Source of the DNA: Micromonospora ferruginea
Lineage (GTDB): Bacteria > Actinomycetota > Actinomycetes > Mycobacteriales > Micromonosporaceae
DNA length: 64,000 bases
Assembly: GCF_013694245.2 (NCBI RefSeq)
Contig: NZ_CP059322.2
Location: 6,207,001 to 6,271,000, forward strand
Direction: 5' to 3'
Below are positions 23,531-32,143 of the stretch, piece after piece. The notes under the pieces are model-generated. The model was given only the letters and a program-made list of their open reading frames with translations. It had not been told where the DNA came from and searched no databases. The translations under genes were made by a program, and so were the position numbers. How positions within the stretch are numbered: the stretch's first letter is position 1; the number at the start of each line of letters is the position of its first letter.

Positions 23531-23619
23531 CGCGCCGCCGCCAGCCGGCGGATAGAGTGAGAACAGCGGGGTACGCGCGACGTGCCCCGCTGTTCCGTGT
23601 AACGAAAGGTGACGCCGTC

Positions 23620-24471
23620 ATGCGCCGTCCCCAGCTGGACATCCAGCTGAAGACCCCCGAGCAGATCGAGCTGATGCGGGCCGCCGGTCTGGTGGTGGCC
23701 CGTGCCCTCGCCCGGATGCGCGAGGCGGTCGCGCCCGGCGTGACGACGGCCGACCTGGACGCGATCGCCGAGGCCACCATCCGGGAGGCCGGCGCCGTCC
23801 CGTCGTTCAAGGGCTACCACGGTTTCCCGGCGTCGATCTGCTCCTCGGTCAACGAGCAGGTGGTGCACGCCATCCCGTCGCCGAAGCAGGTGCTGCGCGA
23901 GGGCGACCTCATCTCGATCGACTGCGGCGCGGTGCTGGACGGCTGGCACGGCGACGCGGCTGTCACCGTGGCGGTGGGGGAGGTCGCCCCGGCGCTCCTG
24001 CGGATGGCCGAGGTCGCCGAGGACGCGATGTGGGCCGGCATCGCCGCCGCCGCCCGGGGCGCCGCCTCCGGCAGGGGCCGGCTCACCGACATCTCGCACG
24101 CGGTGGAGACCGCGGTCCGCAAGGGCGGCCGGTACGGCATCGTGGACGGCTACGGCGGCCACGGCATCGGCACCGAGATGCACCAGGACCCGCACGTGCT
24201 CAACCACGGCCGCCCCGGCAAGGGCCCGCGCCTGGTGCCCGGCCTGGCGCTCGCCATCGAGCCGATGATCACGGCCGGCTCCCCGCGTACCGTCGAATTG
24301 TCCGACGGCTGGACGGTGGTGACGCGGGACCGCTCGATGGCGGTGCACGTCGAGCACTCGATGGCGCTGCTGGACGACGGCGTGTGGGTGCTGACCGCGT
24401 TCGACGGCGGGCGGGCGCGCCTCGGCGACCTGGTGACCGCCCGCCAGCCCGTGGACTCCCCGACGCGCTGA
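23620..24471 (+). CDS. map: Type I methionine aminopeptidase
   Basis: 283 residues. Removes the initiator methionine from new proteins. Metal ligands of the pita-bread fold are visible: SIDCGAVLDGWHGDAAVT (two Asp), GHGIGTEMHQDPHV (His), IEPMI (Glu) and VEHS (Glu). The ATG at 23620 with AAAGGTGA upstream is preferred; the frame extends to 23557 without a ribosome site. Third gene of secY-adk-map. Confidence 0.96.
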   Translation: MRRPQLDIQLKTPEQIELMRAAGLVVARALARMREAVAPGVTTADLDAIAEATIREAGAVPSFKGYHGFPASICSSVNEQVVHAIPSPKQVLREGDLISIDCGAVLDGWHGDAAVTVAVGEVAPALLRMAEVAEDAMWAGIAAAARGAASGRGRLTDISHAVETAVRKGGRYGIVDGYGGHGIGTEMHQDPHVLNHGRPGKGPRLVPGLALAIEPMITAGSPRTVELSDGWTVVTRDRSMAVHVEHSMALLDDGVWVLTAFDGGRARLGDLVTARQPVDSPTR

Positions 24472-24566
24472 CCGGCCCCGGTCGACCTCGGCGCGCTGAT
24501 CGACCGGCGCGTCGGCGTGTGACGGCTAGGTTCTCGGTCGGGCGGATCCCGGCATCACTACTTCTC

Positions 24567-24610
24567 GCGTCATACCTCTCGGTCATATTTATGACCGAGA
24601 GGTATGACGC
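24567..24610. repeat. 44-bp palindrome after map
   Basis: Two perfect 21-base inverted arms (24567-24587 and 24590-24610) are separated by only TT. The arms are about half A/T, unlike the ~70% GC surroundings. The site lies ~95 bases after map in a 258-base gap that has no other recognisable feature. It could be a bidirectional terminator, a protein-binding operator or a mobile palindromic repeat; the sequence alone does not decide. Confidence 0.85.
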
Positions 24611-24729
24611 TCAAAAGCGTGATCGTCCGTCACTGGCGTCACCATGCGTGACCACCGTCGGCCGTACCGGCTCGGTCGCGGCAGGACCGGGTTCCCGTGC
24701 GGTGGCGGATCGGTGGCATCCTTGCCGTC

Positions 24730-25256
24730 ATGGACGGGCAGCGGGAGATGCGGGCGGCCGACCGCGACCGGGAGGCCATCGCGGAGCGGCTCCGGGTGGC
24801 GCTGGAGGAAGGGCGGCTCGGCCTGCACGAGTACGACGAGCGGCTGGCTCGCACGTACGGCGCCCGCACCTACGGTGAGCTGGACGAGGTGGTGGCCGAC
24901 CTGCCCGGCCCGGCGCCCGCCGAGCGGTCGGCCGTGGTGCCGGCCGCCCCGCTCCGCCGCCCGCCCCGCCCGCGTCGGCCACCAGCGGCCCGCCGGCCGG
25001 GCCGGAGGCGACCGCCCCGGCGGGGGCGGTGGCCGAGCCGGATGCCCGCTCGCGGCTGCTCGGGCTCTGGACGCCGTGGCTGCGGGTGGCCGCGCTGCTG
25101 GTGCCGATCTGGCTGATCAGCGTGATCACCACCGGCCACGCCGCCGGCGTCTGGCCGCTCTGGGTGCTGGGGCCGTGGGGCGGCCTGGTGCTGATGCAGT
25201 CGGTGGGGCTGATCGGGGTGGATCACGGCCGGAAGCGCCGCGACCGCCGCCGTTGA
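24730..25256 (+). pseudogene. DUF1707 membrane protein, apparent one-base frameshift
   Basis: From ATG 24730 the first ~55 residues are a clear DUF1707 domain (MRAADRDREAIAERLRVALEEGRLGLHEYDERLARTYGARTYGELDEVVADL). After about 24950 this frame turns into improbable Arg/Pro-rich sequence. The -1 frame then continues as a plausible Pro/Ala linker and a two-TM tail (LLGLWTPWLRVAALLVPIWLIS to GVDHGRKRRDRR) that stops at 25256. Restoring one base near 24950-24972 gives a 175-residue protein of normal DUF1707 layout. This is either a real inactivating deletion or a sequencing error in a C-rich run. Function of the family: unknown membrane-associated. Confidence 0.7.
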
Positions 25257-25309
25257 TCTGTGCCGCTGGTCACAGCGGGGACCGAAATCGGGCGTCCGGG
25301 CCGGCCGGT

Positions 25310-25339
25310 TTGGCGGCGGTGCGCGGGCGGGCGTAGACT
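25310..25339 (+). promoter_or_regulatory. Candidate promoter of the infA operon
   Basis: TTGGCG (25310-25315) and TAGACT (25334-25339) are 18 bases apart, giving a reasonable vegetative promoter about 155 bases upstream of infA. The rest of the 239-base gap shows no other clear element. Confidence 0.5.
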
Positions 25340-25495
25340 TTCAGATCGGCGCACAGCGTCCACTCCGCCATGCCCACCCTGCGCTTCGGTGGGAGTCGGA
25401 GCCGCGGCTGGCGCGGGCTTCCTGATCTTGGTCTGGTGGCCCGTGTAAGACGTTGTGGGCCGTCCGGAGCAACCGACGTCAGGACAGCGGAGTAC

Positions 25496-25717
25496 ATGCC
25501 GAAAAAAGACGGAGCCATCGAGATCGAGGGTCGGGTCATCGAGCCCCTGCCGAACGCCATGTTCCGGGTGGAGCTCGCGAACGGCCACAAGGTGCTGGCT
25601 CACATCAGCGGCAAGATGCGGCAGCACTACATCCGCATCCTGCCGGAGGACCGGGTCGTCGTCGAACTCTCGCCGTACGACCTGACCCGCGGGCGCATCG
25701 TCTACCGCTACAAGTAA
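25496..25717 (+). CDS. infA: Translation initiation factor IF-1
   Basis: 73 residues, complete. IF-1 occupies the 30S A site during initiation. MPKKDGAIEIEGRVIEPLPNAMFRVELANGHKVLAHISGKMR and LTRGRIVYRYK are diagnostic of the OB-fold factor. The ATG at 25496 gives the standard actinobacterial N-terminus. Heads infA-rpmJ-rpsM-rpsK-rpsD-rpoA-rplQ. Confidence 0.99.
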   Translation: MPKKDGAIEIEGRVIEPLPNAMFRVELANGHKVLAHISGKMRQHYIRILPEDRVVVELSPYDLTRGRIVYRYK

Positions 25718-25806
25718 GCCTGACGACGGCCGGGACGTCCCCGTGTCCGTCTTCGACGTCCGGGTCGCGCTCGCGCGCTCCGGGCCAGATGGGAAGTAAG
25801 GCAACC

Positions 25807-25920
25807 GTGAAGGTCAAGCCGAGCGTCAAGAGGATCTGCAACAAGTGCCGGGTTATCCGCCGGCACGGCCGGGTCATGGTCATCTGCAGCGACCCGCGCC
25901 ACAAGCAGCGCCAGGGCTGA
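25807..25920 (+). CDS. rpmJ: 50S ribosomal protein L36, zinc-binding form
   Basis: 37 residues. MKVKPSVKRICNKCRVIRRHG then VICSDPRHKQRQG gives the full C-x2-C-x12-C-x4-H zinc ribbon of the C+ form. The GTG start at 25807 is preceded by a weak AAGGCA site. Smallest gene in the window, in its usual place between infA and rpsM. Confidence 0.97.
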   Translation: MKVKPSVKRICNKCRVIRRHGRVMVICSDPRHKQRQG

Positions 25921-26072
25921 CGCCCCACATCACCAAGTTCGTCCCAGCCGCGGACGGTGCGCTCAGCGCGTACCCCTCGTGGTTGACCCCCGGTCGGAGG
26001 CCGGGGCCCGCTCGGGCAGCGGGGTGGGACGGGTCCACACCTCCGCCACAATCATGAGGAGTACGCCCGCAC

Positions 26073-26453
26073 ATGGCACGTCTAGTCGGCGTGGATCTCC
26101 CCCGCGAGAAGCGGATGGAGATCGCGCTCACCTACATCTTCGGGGTCGGTCGCACCCGCGCCCTGGAGACGCTCGCCGCGACCGGCATCTCGCCGGACAA
26201 GCGCGTTCGGGACCTCACGGACGAGGAGCTCGTCGAGCTCCGGAACCACATCGAGGGCAACTACAAGGTTGAAGGCGACCTGCGCCGCGAGGTCGCCGCT
26301 GACATCCGCCGCAAGGTCGAGATCGGCTGCTACGCCGGCATCCGGCACCGTCGCGGTCTGCCCGTGCGTGGCCAGCGCACCAAGACCAACGCGCGGACCC
26401 GGAAGGGCCCGAAGCGGACCGTGGCCGGCAAGAAGAAGCCCGGCAAGAAGTAA
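26073..26453 (+). CDS. rpsM: 30S ribosomal protein S13
   Basis: 126 residues. S13 bridges the subunits and contacts P-site tRNA. MARLVGVDLPREKRMEIALTYIFGVGRTRA and the basic C-terminal GLPVRGQRTKTNARTRKGPKRTV are diagnostic. A GAGGAG site lies 10-15 bases before the ATG. The 152-base gap after rpmJ has no clear promoter. Confidence 0.99.
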   Translation: MARLVGVDLPREKRMEIALTYIFGVGRTRALETLAATGISPDKRVRDLTDEELVELRNHIEGNYKVEGDLRREVAADIRRKVEIGCYAGIRHRRGLPVRGQRTKTNARTRKGPKRTVAGKKKPGKK

Positions 26454-26471
26454 TAGGAGCGCAGAAGACTT

Positions 26472-26879
26472 ATGCCACCGAAGGCTCGTGCCGGAGCCGC
26501 CGTCAAGAAGGTCCGGCGCAAGGAACGCAAGAACGTCGCCCACGGGCAGGCGCACATCAAGAGCACCTTCAACAACACCATCGTGTCCATCACGGACCCG
26601 ACCGGTGCGGTCATCTCCTGGGCCTCCTCCGGCCAGGTGGGCTTCAAGGGCTCCCGCAAGTCGACCCCGTTCGCCGCGCAGCTGGCCGCCGAGGCCGCCG
26701 CGCGTCGGGCCATGGAGCACGGCATGCGCAAGGTCGACGTGTTCGTCAAGGGCCCCGGCTCCGGCCGGGAGACCGCCATCCGTTCGCTGCAGGCCGCGGG
26801 CCTCGAGGTCGGGCAGATCTCCGACGTCACGCCGCAGCCGCACAACGGGTGCCGTCCGCCGAAGCGTCGTCGGGTCTGA
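26472..26879 (+). CDS. rpsK: 30S ribosomal protein S11
   Basis: 135 residues. S11 forms part of the 30S platform near the mRNA exit. GQAHIKSTFNNTIVSITDPTGAVISWASSG and TPQPHNGCRPPKRRRV are diagnostic. Follows rpsM after 18 bases. Confidence 0.99.
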   Translation: MPPKARAGAAVKKVRRKERKNVAHGQAHIKSTFNNTIVSITDPTGAVISWASSGQVGFKGSRKSTPFAAQLAAEAAARRAMEHGMRKVDVFVKGPGSGRETAIRSLQAAGLEVGQISDVTPQPHNGCRPPKRRRV

Positions 26880-26893
26880 GAGGTTAGAGAGAG

Positions 26894-27520
26894 ATGGCTC
26901 GTTACACCGGTGCTGACTGCCGCCGTTGCCGGCGGGAGAAGATGAAGCTGTTCCTCAAGGGCAGCAAGTGCGATGGCCCGAAGTGCCCGTTCGAGTCCCG
27001 GCCGTTCCCGCCCGGACAGCACGGCCGCGGCCGCACCAAGGAGACGGAGTACCTGCTCCAGCTCCGTGAGAAGCAGAAGGCCCGCCGCGTCTACGGCGTG
27101 CTCGAGAAGCAGTTCCGCGGCTACTACGAAGAGGCCGTGGGCAAGAAGGCCAAGACGGGCGAGGTTCTGCTGCAGATCCTCGAGTCGCGGCTGGACAACG
27201 TGGTCTACCGGGCCGGCTACGCCAAGTCCCGGGACATGGCCCGCCAGCTGGTCAAGCACGGTCACTTCACGGTGAACGGCAAGAAGGTCGACATCCCGTC
27301 GTACCGCGTCAAGGAGCACGACATCGTCGAGGTCCGGGGCAAGAGCAAGGAGCTCACCCCGTTCATCGTCGCGCAGGCCGAGGCCGGCTCCAAGACCGTT
27401 CCGGCGTGGCTCGAGGCCATCCCCAGCCAGATGAAGGTCCTCGTGCACTCGCTCCCGGCCCGCCAGGTGATCGACACCCAGGTCCAGGAGCAGCTGATCG
27501 TCGAGCTCTACTCCAAGTAA
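26894..27520 (+). CDS. rpsD: 30S ribosomal protein S4, zinc-binding form
   Basis: 208 residues. S4 nucleates the 30S body. The N-terminal zinc knuckle is intact, with cysteines in DCRRCRREKMKLFLKGSKCDGPKCPF (C+ form). The S4 RNA-binding domain (LDNVVYRAGYAKSRDMARQLVKHGHFTVNGKKVDIPSYRVKEHD) is at ~residues 97-140. Preceded by AGAGGTTAGAGAG. Confidence 0.99.
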   Translation: MARYTGADCRRCRREKMKLFLKGSKCDGPKCPFESRPFPPGQHGRGRTKETEYLLQLREKQKARRVYGVLEKQFRGYYEEAVGKKAKTGEVLLQILESRLDNVVYRAGYAKSRDMARQLVKHGHFTVNGKKVDIPSYRVKEHDIVEVRGKSKELTPFIVAQAEAGSKTVPAWLEAIPSQMKVLVHSLPARQVIDTQVQEQLIVELYSK

Positions 27521-27530
27521 GGGCTCGTTG

Positions 27531-27560
27531 CGGTGGCCCGCCCTCCGGGGCGGGCCACCG
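27531..27560 (+). terminator. Hairpin between rpsD and rpoA
   Basis: A perfect 13-bp stem (27531-27543 with 27548-27560) closed by the tetraloop TCCG begins 11 bases after rpsD. No T-tract follows. It may reduce read-through into rpoA or stabilise the upstream mRNA. Confidence 0.65.
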
Positions 27561-27615
27561 GAACAGTTGTGTCGTGGGCGTCAAATAGCGGGCGCCCCGG
27601 AAGAGAAGAGAAAAG

Positions 27616-28638
27616 ATGCTCATCAGCCAGCGACCGTCTCTCTCCGAAGAGTCGATCAACGAGACCCGGTCCCGGTTCACCATCGAGCCGCTGGAGCCCG
27701 GCTTCGGCTACACGCTCGGCAACTCGCTGCGGCGTACCCTGCTGTCCTCCATCCCCGGTGCGGCGGTCACCTCGATCAAGATCGACGGTGTCCTGCACGA
27801 GTTCACCACGATCCCCGGGGTCAAGGAGGACGTGGTCGAGCTCGTCATGAACATCAAGGAGCTGTGCGTCAGCTCCGAGCACGACGAGCCGGTCAGCATG
27901 TACCTGCGCAAGCAGGGCCCGGGCGACGTGACCGCCGGTGACATCCAGCCCCCGGCCGGTGTCTCGGTGCACAACCCGGACCTGAAGCTCGCCACCCTCA
28001 ACGGCAAGGGTCGGCTCGACATGGAGCTGACCGTCGAGCGGGGCCGGGGCTACGTCACGGCGGCGCAGAACAAGCAGGCGGGCGCCGAGATCGGCCGGAT
28101 CCCGGTCGACTCGATCTACTCGCCGGTGCTCAAGGTGACGTACCGCGTCGAGGCGACCCGTGTCGAGCAGCGGACCGACTTCGACCGGCTGATCATCGAC
28201 GTCGAGACCAAGCCGTCGATGGGCCCGCGCACCGCGCTGGCCTCCGCCGGCTCGACGCTGGTGGAGCTGTTCGGGCTCGCCCGTGAGCTGGACGAGACCG
28301 CCGAGGGCATCGACATCGGGCCGTCCCCGCAGGACGCCCAGCTCGCGGCCGACCTGGCTCTGCCGATCGAGGAGCTGGACCTCACCGTCCGCTCCTACAA
28401 CTGCCTCAAGCGCGAGGGCATCAACTCCGTTGGTGAGCTGATCGGGCGTACCGAGGCCGACCTTCTCGACATCCGCAACTTCGGTCAGAAGTCGATCGAC
28501 GAGGTCAAGATGAAGCTCGCCGGGATGGGCCTGGGGCTGAAGGACTCGGCTCCGAACTTCGACCCGGCGCACGTCGTGGACGCCTTCGGCGAGGCCGACT
28601 ACGACACCGACGACTACCGCGAGACCGAGCAGCTCTAG
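27616..28638 (+). CDS. rpoA: RNA polymerase alpha subunit
   Basis: 340 residues. The N-terminal domain (EPLEPGFGYTLGNSLRRTLLSSIPGAAVTSIKIDGVLHEF) dimerises and assembles beta/beta'. The C-terminal domain (SYNCLKREGINSVGELIGRTEADLLDIRNFGQKSIDEVKMKL, ~residues 255-300) binds UP elements and activators. The ATG at 27616 follows AAGAGAAGAGAAAAG. The very acidic tail (DYDTDDYRETEQL) is typical of actinobacteria. Confidence 0.99.
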   Translation: MLISQRPSLSEESINETRSRFTIEPLEPGFGYTLGNSLRRTLLSSIPGAAVTSIKIDGVLHEFTTIPGVKEDVVELVMNIKELCVSSEHDEPVSMYLRKQGPGDVTAGDIQPPAGVSVHNPDLKLATLNGKGRLDMELTVERGRGYVTAAQNKQAGAEIGRIPVDSIYSPVLKVTYRVEATRVEQRTDFDRLIIDVETKPSMGPRTALASAGSTLVELFGLARELDETAEGIDIGPSPQDAQLAADLALPIEELDLTVRSYNCLKREGINSVGELIGRTEADLLDIRNFGQKSIDEVKMKLAGMGLGLKDSAPNFDPAHVVDAFGEADYDTDDYRETEQL

Positions 28639-28672
28639 TCCGCGCTGCCGCCACACCTGAGGAGCACCAAGC

Positions 28673-29233
28673 ATGCCCACGCCCACCAAGGGCCCCCGCC
28701 TCGGCGGCAGCCCCGCGCACGAGCGGCTGATGCTGGCCAACCTGGCCACCGCGCTGTTCCAGCACGGCAAGATCCAGACCACCGAGACGAAGGCCCGGCG
28801 GCTCCGCCCGCTGGCCGAGCAGCTCATCACCAAGGCCAAGCGTGGCGACCTCGCCTCGCGCCGGCGGGTGGCGGGCGTCGTCAAGGACAAGGACGTGGTC
28901 TTCTCCCTGTTCGACCAGATCGCGCCCCGGTACGCCAACCGCAACGGTGGCTACACCCGGATCGTGAAGACCGGTCCGCGCAAGGGTGACGCCGCTCCGA
29001 TGGCGATCATCGAGCTGGTGGAGGAGCTTCAGGTCGCCGAGCCGAAGGCGAACAAGAAGACCGCCGCTCGCAAGGCCGCCCAGCAGGACAAGGTCGAGGC
29101 CCTGGCCCCGGCCGAGGAGGCCCCCAAGTCGACCGCCGGTGACCAGGACGCCGAGGCGCCGGTCTCCGCGTCGGGTGACACCGCCGCCGCCCGCGAGGAC
29201 AGCGACGAGGCCACCGAGAACGACAAGGCCTGA
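28673..29233 (+). CDS. rplQ: 50S ribosomal protein L17 with acidic tail
   Basis: 186 residues; the conserved L17 core (GPRLGGSPAHERLMLANLATALFQHGKIQTTETKARRLRPLAEQLIT to GDAAPMAIIELVEEL) ends near residue 120. The remaining ~65 residues are a low-complexity Ala/Glu/Asp-rich tail, likely disordered, common in actinobacterial L17. Preceded by GAGGAG. A strong terminator follows. Confidence 0.98.
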   Translation: MPTPTKGPRLGGSPAHERLMLANLATALFQHGKIQTTETKARRLRPLAEQLITKAKRGDLASRRRVAGVVKDKDVVFSLFDQIAPRYANRNGGYTRIVKTGPRKGDAAPMAIIELVEELQVAEPKANKKTAARKAAQQDKVEALAPAEEAPKSTAGDQDAEAPVSASGDTAAAREDSDEATENDKA

Positions 29234-29247
29234 TCGCCTGCAGCATC

Positions 29248-29286
29248 GTCGGGCCCGGCATCCCCTCGCGGGGTGCCGGGCCCGAC
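29248..29286 (+). terminator. Terminator between rplQ and truA
   Basis: A 17-bp stem (29248-29264 with 29270-29286, one G-T wobble) with a 5-nt loop starts 15 bases after rplQ. It is the strongest hairpin in the ribosomal region. truA begins only 22 bases later. Confidence 0.8.
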
Positions 29287-29307
29287 GCCGTCAACGGGAG
29301 GTACGAG

Positions 29308-30141
29308 GTGGACGAGCGGACCCGGCTGCGGCTGGACGTCTCGTACGACGGCACCGACTTCTCCGGTTGGGCCCCGCAGCCCACCCGGCGCACGGTGGCC
29401 GGGGTGCTCATGGAGGCGCTCGACCTCGTGCTCGGCGCGGGCACGGTCACCGGCCTGACCGTGGCCGGCCGCACCGACGCCGGGGTGCATGCCACCGGGC
29501 AGGTCTGCCACCTCGACCTGCCGACCGAGGTGTGGCGCGCGCACGAGGGGCGGCTGCTGCGCCGGCTGGCCCGGCTGCTCCCCACCGACGCCCGGGTACG
29601 GGCGATGACCGAGGTGCCGGCCGACTTCGACGCCCGGTTCTCGGCCACCTTCCGGCGCTACGAGTACCGGGTCACCGACGCGCCGTGGGGTGCCGAGCCG
29701 CTGCGCCGGCGGGACACGCTGGCCTGGCCGAAGCCGCTGGACCTGGCCGCGCTGAACGAGGCCGCGGCCGGTCTGGTCGGCGAGCACGACTTCGCCGCGT
29801 ACTGCCGGCGCAAGGAGAACGCCACCACGCTGCGTGAGGTGACCCGGCTCGACTGGCGACGCGACCCGGACGGGATCCTGGTGGCCACGGTGCAGGCCGA
29901 CGCGTTCTGCCAGAACATGGTCCGCAGCCTGGTCGGCGCCATGCTGGTCGCCGGGGACGGTCGGCGTCCGGTGGCCTGGCCGGCCGGCCTGCTGACCCGC
30001 CGGGAACGCTCCAGCGAGGTGACCGTGGCGCCCGCGCACGGGCTGGCCCTGGTCGAGGTCGGATACCCGGCCGACCCGGCCGGGTACGCCCGCCGCGCCG
30101 ACCTCACCCGCCGGCTCCGGGTGCCGGTCGCCGAGGGCTGA
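29308..30141 (+). CDS. truA: tRNA pseudouridine(38-40) synthase
   Basis: 277 residues. Isomerises uridines 38-40 in the tRNA anticodon arm. The catalytic aspartate lies in GRTDAGVHATGQVCHLD (~residues 52-68), and RYEYRV and NMVRSLVGAML are conserved core segments. The GTG at 29308 follows GGGAGG by seven bases. Common neighbour of rplQ. Confidence 0.97.
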   Translation: MDERTRLRLDVSYDGTDFSGWAPQPTRRTVAGVLMEALDLVLGAGTVTGLTVAGRTDAGVHATGQVCHLDLPTEVWRAHEGRLLRRLARLLPTDARVRAMTEVPADFDARFSATFRRYEYRVTDAPWGAEPLRRRDTLAWPKPLDLAALNEAAAGLVGEHDFAAYCRRKENATTLREVTRLDWRRDPDGILVATVQADAFCQNMVRSLVGAMLVAGDGRRPVAWPAGLLTRRERSSEVTVAPAHGLALVEVGYPADPAGYARRADLTRRLRVPVAEG

Positions 30142-30163
30142 GAGCCCTCCCCGTACCGCAGCG

Positions 30164-30193
30164 CGGCCCGCCACCGGCGTCGGTGGCGGGCCG
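30164..30193. terminator. Bidirectional terminator between convergent genes
   Basis: A perfect 12-bp stem (30164-30175 with 30182-30193) and 6-nt loop lie in the 66-base space between truA (+) and the next gene (-). It is placed to end both transcripts. Confidence 0.75.
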
Positions 30194-30207
30194 TGGTCGT
30201 GCTGCGG

Positions 30208-31371
30208 TCAGTCGTCGTTGTTCTGCTGGCCGGCGCTGTCGTCGGTGGGGCCGCCGGTGGGCTGCGTGGCCGTCCCGCCGGCGGCCCGGCGGTCCAGCAC
30301 GCCCCGGTTCAGGTGCAGCTCGATGAGGTCGTACATGATCTCGCGGGCGGTCGCGTCGTCGGTCGGGATGCGTTCGCCGTCGGCGCGGGTGACCAGGCAG
30401 AAGGCGAGGTAGTGCCCGCGTACCTGCCAGCCGACCCGGGCGGCGGCCTTCTCCACCGCCTCGGTGTCGTCGCCGGCGGCCAGGCCCCGGAACCGGCCCT
30501 GCCGGTCGTCGAGCAGCGGTCGGATCCGGTCGCGTACCCGCTGGGTGCTGGCCACGTCGGTCAGGTTGAACAGGCCGGCGGTGAGCAGGTGGTCGCCGTC
30601 GGGGGAGCGGAGCGTGCCCCGGACGACCTGGTTGCACCCGAGCCGCACCAGCAGGTCGGCGATCTCGCCGGCGGCCGCGACCGCGCAGTTCGCGCTCGTC
30701 TGGGTCTTGAGCACCCGGTAGGCGGGCTTGCCGTCGGTGACCACCAGTTGCTTGCCGGGGAAGAGTTCCTTGACGGTGAGTGGCGCCTGGTCGGTGTCCC
30801 GGGAGTCCAGGTCGGACCCGGTCGACGGGGTCGTCTCCGCCGCCGTGGGCTGCGGGGTGGGCTGGCCGGCCGGGGGTGTGGCGGCCCGCTCGTCGAGCAG
30901 CGCCGCGACGGCCAGGCCGGTGAGGGAGAGCAGGAGCAGCACGGCGGCGCCGCCGATCAGCGTCTGCCAGACCCGGCCGCCGCGCCGGCCGGCGCGGCGG
31001 TTGCGGGACAGCTCGGACACCTCGGCGGTGCGGAAGGTCGGGCCGGCCGGGATGGGCACGGTGGTCCGGGTCGTCGCGGCGGGCACCGGCTGCGGGACGG
31101 GTGGCAGGGGTTGCGGCACCGGTGAGGGTTCCCCGGGCGGCGGCGCCGGCCGGCCCGGTGTGGGCGCGGGGGCGGGCGGCGCGGGGGCGGGCGCCCGGCC
31201 GTCGTCGAGGGCCGGGCGGGTGGCCCGCGCCGGCGGCAGTGACGGCGTGGGGAAGCGGGAGGGCGACGGCCCGGCCGGGGGCGGCGTCGCGGCCACGGGC
31301 CCGGTCGGTGCCGACCCGGGCTCCGGGTACTCCAGGAAGGCGTCCTCATCGGACTCGTACCGGTACACCAT
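30208..31371 (-). CDS. Membrane-anchored hypothetical protein
   Basis: 387 residues; family not recognised. A Pro-rich cytoplasmic-type N-terminus (~130 residues, with repeated PAPAPPAPAP and PVPQPLPPVPQP) leads to a basic stop-transfer stretch and one membrane helix (~134-158, LLLLSLTGLAVAALL). A Thr/Pro linker and a ~150-residue globular outer domain follow, ending in a polar GGPTDDSAGQQNNDD tail. The outer domain has two cysteines that could pair (SANCAVAA and RLGCNQVV). The TACTCT box seven bases before the ATG on the minus strand hints at a leaderless mRNA, but the -35 match is poor. Confidence 0.75.
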   Translation of the reverse strand: MVYRYESDEDAFLEYPEPGSAPTGPVAATPPPAGPSPSRFPTPSLPPARATRPALDDGRAPAPAPPAPAPTPGRPAPPPGEPSPVPQPLPPVPQPVPAATTRTTVPIPAGPTFRTAEVSELSRNRRAGRRGGRVWQTLIGGAAVLLLLSLTGLAVAALLDERAATPPAGQPTPQPTAAETTPSTGSDLDSRDTDQAPLTVKELFPGKQLVVTDGKPAYRVLKTQTSANCAVAAAGEIADLLVRLGCNQVVRGTLRSPDGDHLLTAGLFNLTDVASTQRVRDRIRPLLDDRQGRFRGLAAGDDTEAVEKAAARVGWQVRGHYLAFCLVTRADGERIPTDDATAREIMYDLIELHLNRGVLDRRAAGGTATQPTGGPTDDSAGQQNNDD

Positions 31372-31496
31372 GTGGGATAGAGTAAGACCGATTGTCCCTT
31401 TCAGGGGGAATATCGGGAAATTCCGGCGGGGTGGCGTCCGCCCGTACCCGCCGTACCGTCGCCCGGCCCGCCGACGGGCGGTGCGAGAATGCCGAC

Positions 31497-32102
31497 GTGA
31501 CCGGCGACCACTACTTCACCGCTGAACCCACGGCCCCGGCCCGCCCGCGCGAGGTCGAGTTCTCCGTCGCCGGGCGCGACTACGCCCTCGCCTCGGCCGG
31601 CGGCGTGTTCTCCGCCGACCGGCTCGACCCCGGCACCGCGGTGCTGCTGCGCAAGGCCGACCTGCCGACCGCCGACGTCGCCGGCCCGCTGCTCGACATC
31701 GGCTGCGGATTCGGCCCGATCACCTGCGTGCTGGCCACCGTCGCGCCGGCCGCCACCGTCTGGGCGGTGGACGTCAACGCCCGGGCCCGCGACCTCACCA
31801 CCGCCAACGCCGCCCGGATCGGCGCCGCCGACCGGGTCCGGGCCGTCGCGCCGGACGACGTGCCGGCGGACGTCACGTTCGCCCAGATCTGGTCGAACCC
31901 GCCGATCCACGTCGGCAAGGCGGACCTGCACGACCTGCTGCGGCGCTGGCTGCCCCGGCTCGCCCCGGACGGCGTCGCCTGGCTCGTGGTGGCCCGCCAC
32001 CTCGGCGGCGACTCGCTGCACCGCTGGCTGGTCGAGCAGGGTTGGCAGGTCGAACGGCAGGCCAGCCAGAAGGGCTTCCGGGTGCTCCGCGTCACCCGGT
32101 AA
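31497..32102 (+). CDS. RsmC-like class I methyltransferase
   Basis: 201 residues. The SAM-binding loop LLDIGCGFGPITCVLA (~residues 62-77) and the catalytic-type motif WSNPPIHVGK (~128-137) match the N2-guanine rRNA methyltransferases of the RsmC/RlmG group, which act on small-subunit rRNA. Only the catalytic domain is present, as in Gram-positive members. The GTG at 31497 is chosen as the best start; the frame is open ~35 codons upstream over the divergent promoter. Exact substrate is inferred. Confidence 0.8.
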   Translation: MTGDHYFTAEPTAPARPREVEFSVAGRDYALASAGGVFSADRLDPGTAVLLRKADLPTADVAGPLLDIGCGFGPITCVLATVAPAATVWAVDVNARARDLTTANAARIGAADRVRAVAPDDVPADVTFAQIWSNPPIHVGKADLHDLLRRWLPRLAPDGVAWLVVARHLGGDSLHRWLVEQGWQVERQASQKGFRVLRVTR

Positions 32103-32143
32103 TCCGGTGTCGCCGGCACCGCCCGCTCGGGCAGGATGCCGGC

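Noticed and set aside
30208..31371. Serine/threonine kinase-like or penicillin-binding receptor
   Set aside because: The single-helix layout is similar, but no kinase or PASTA motifs are present; left as unknown.
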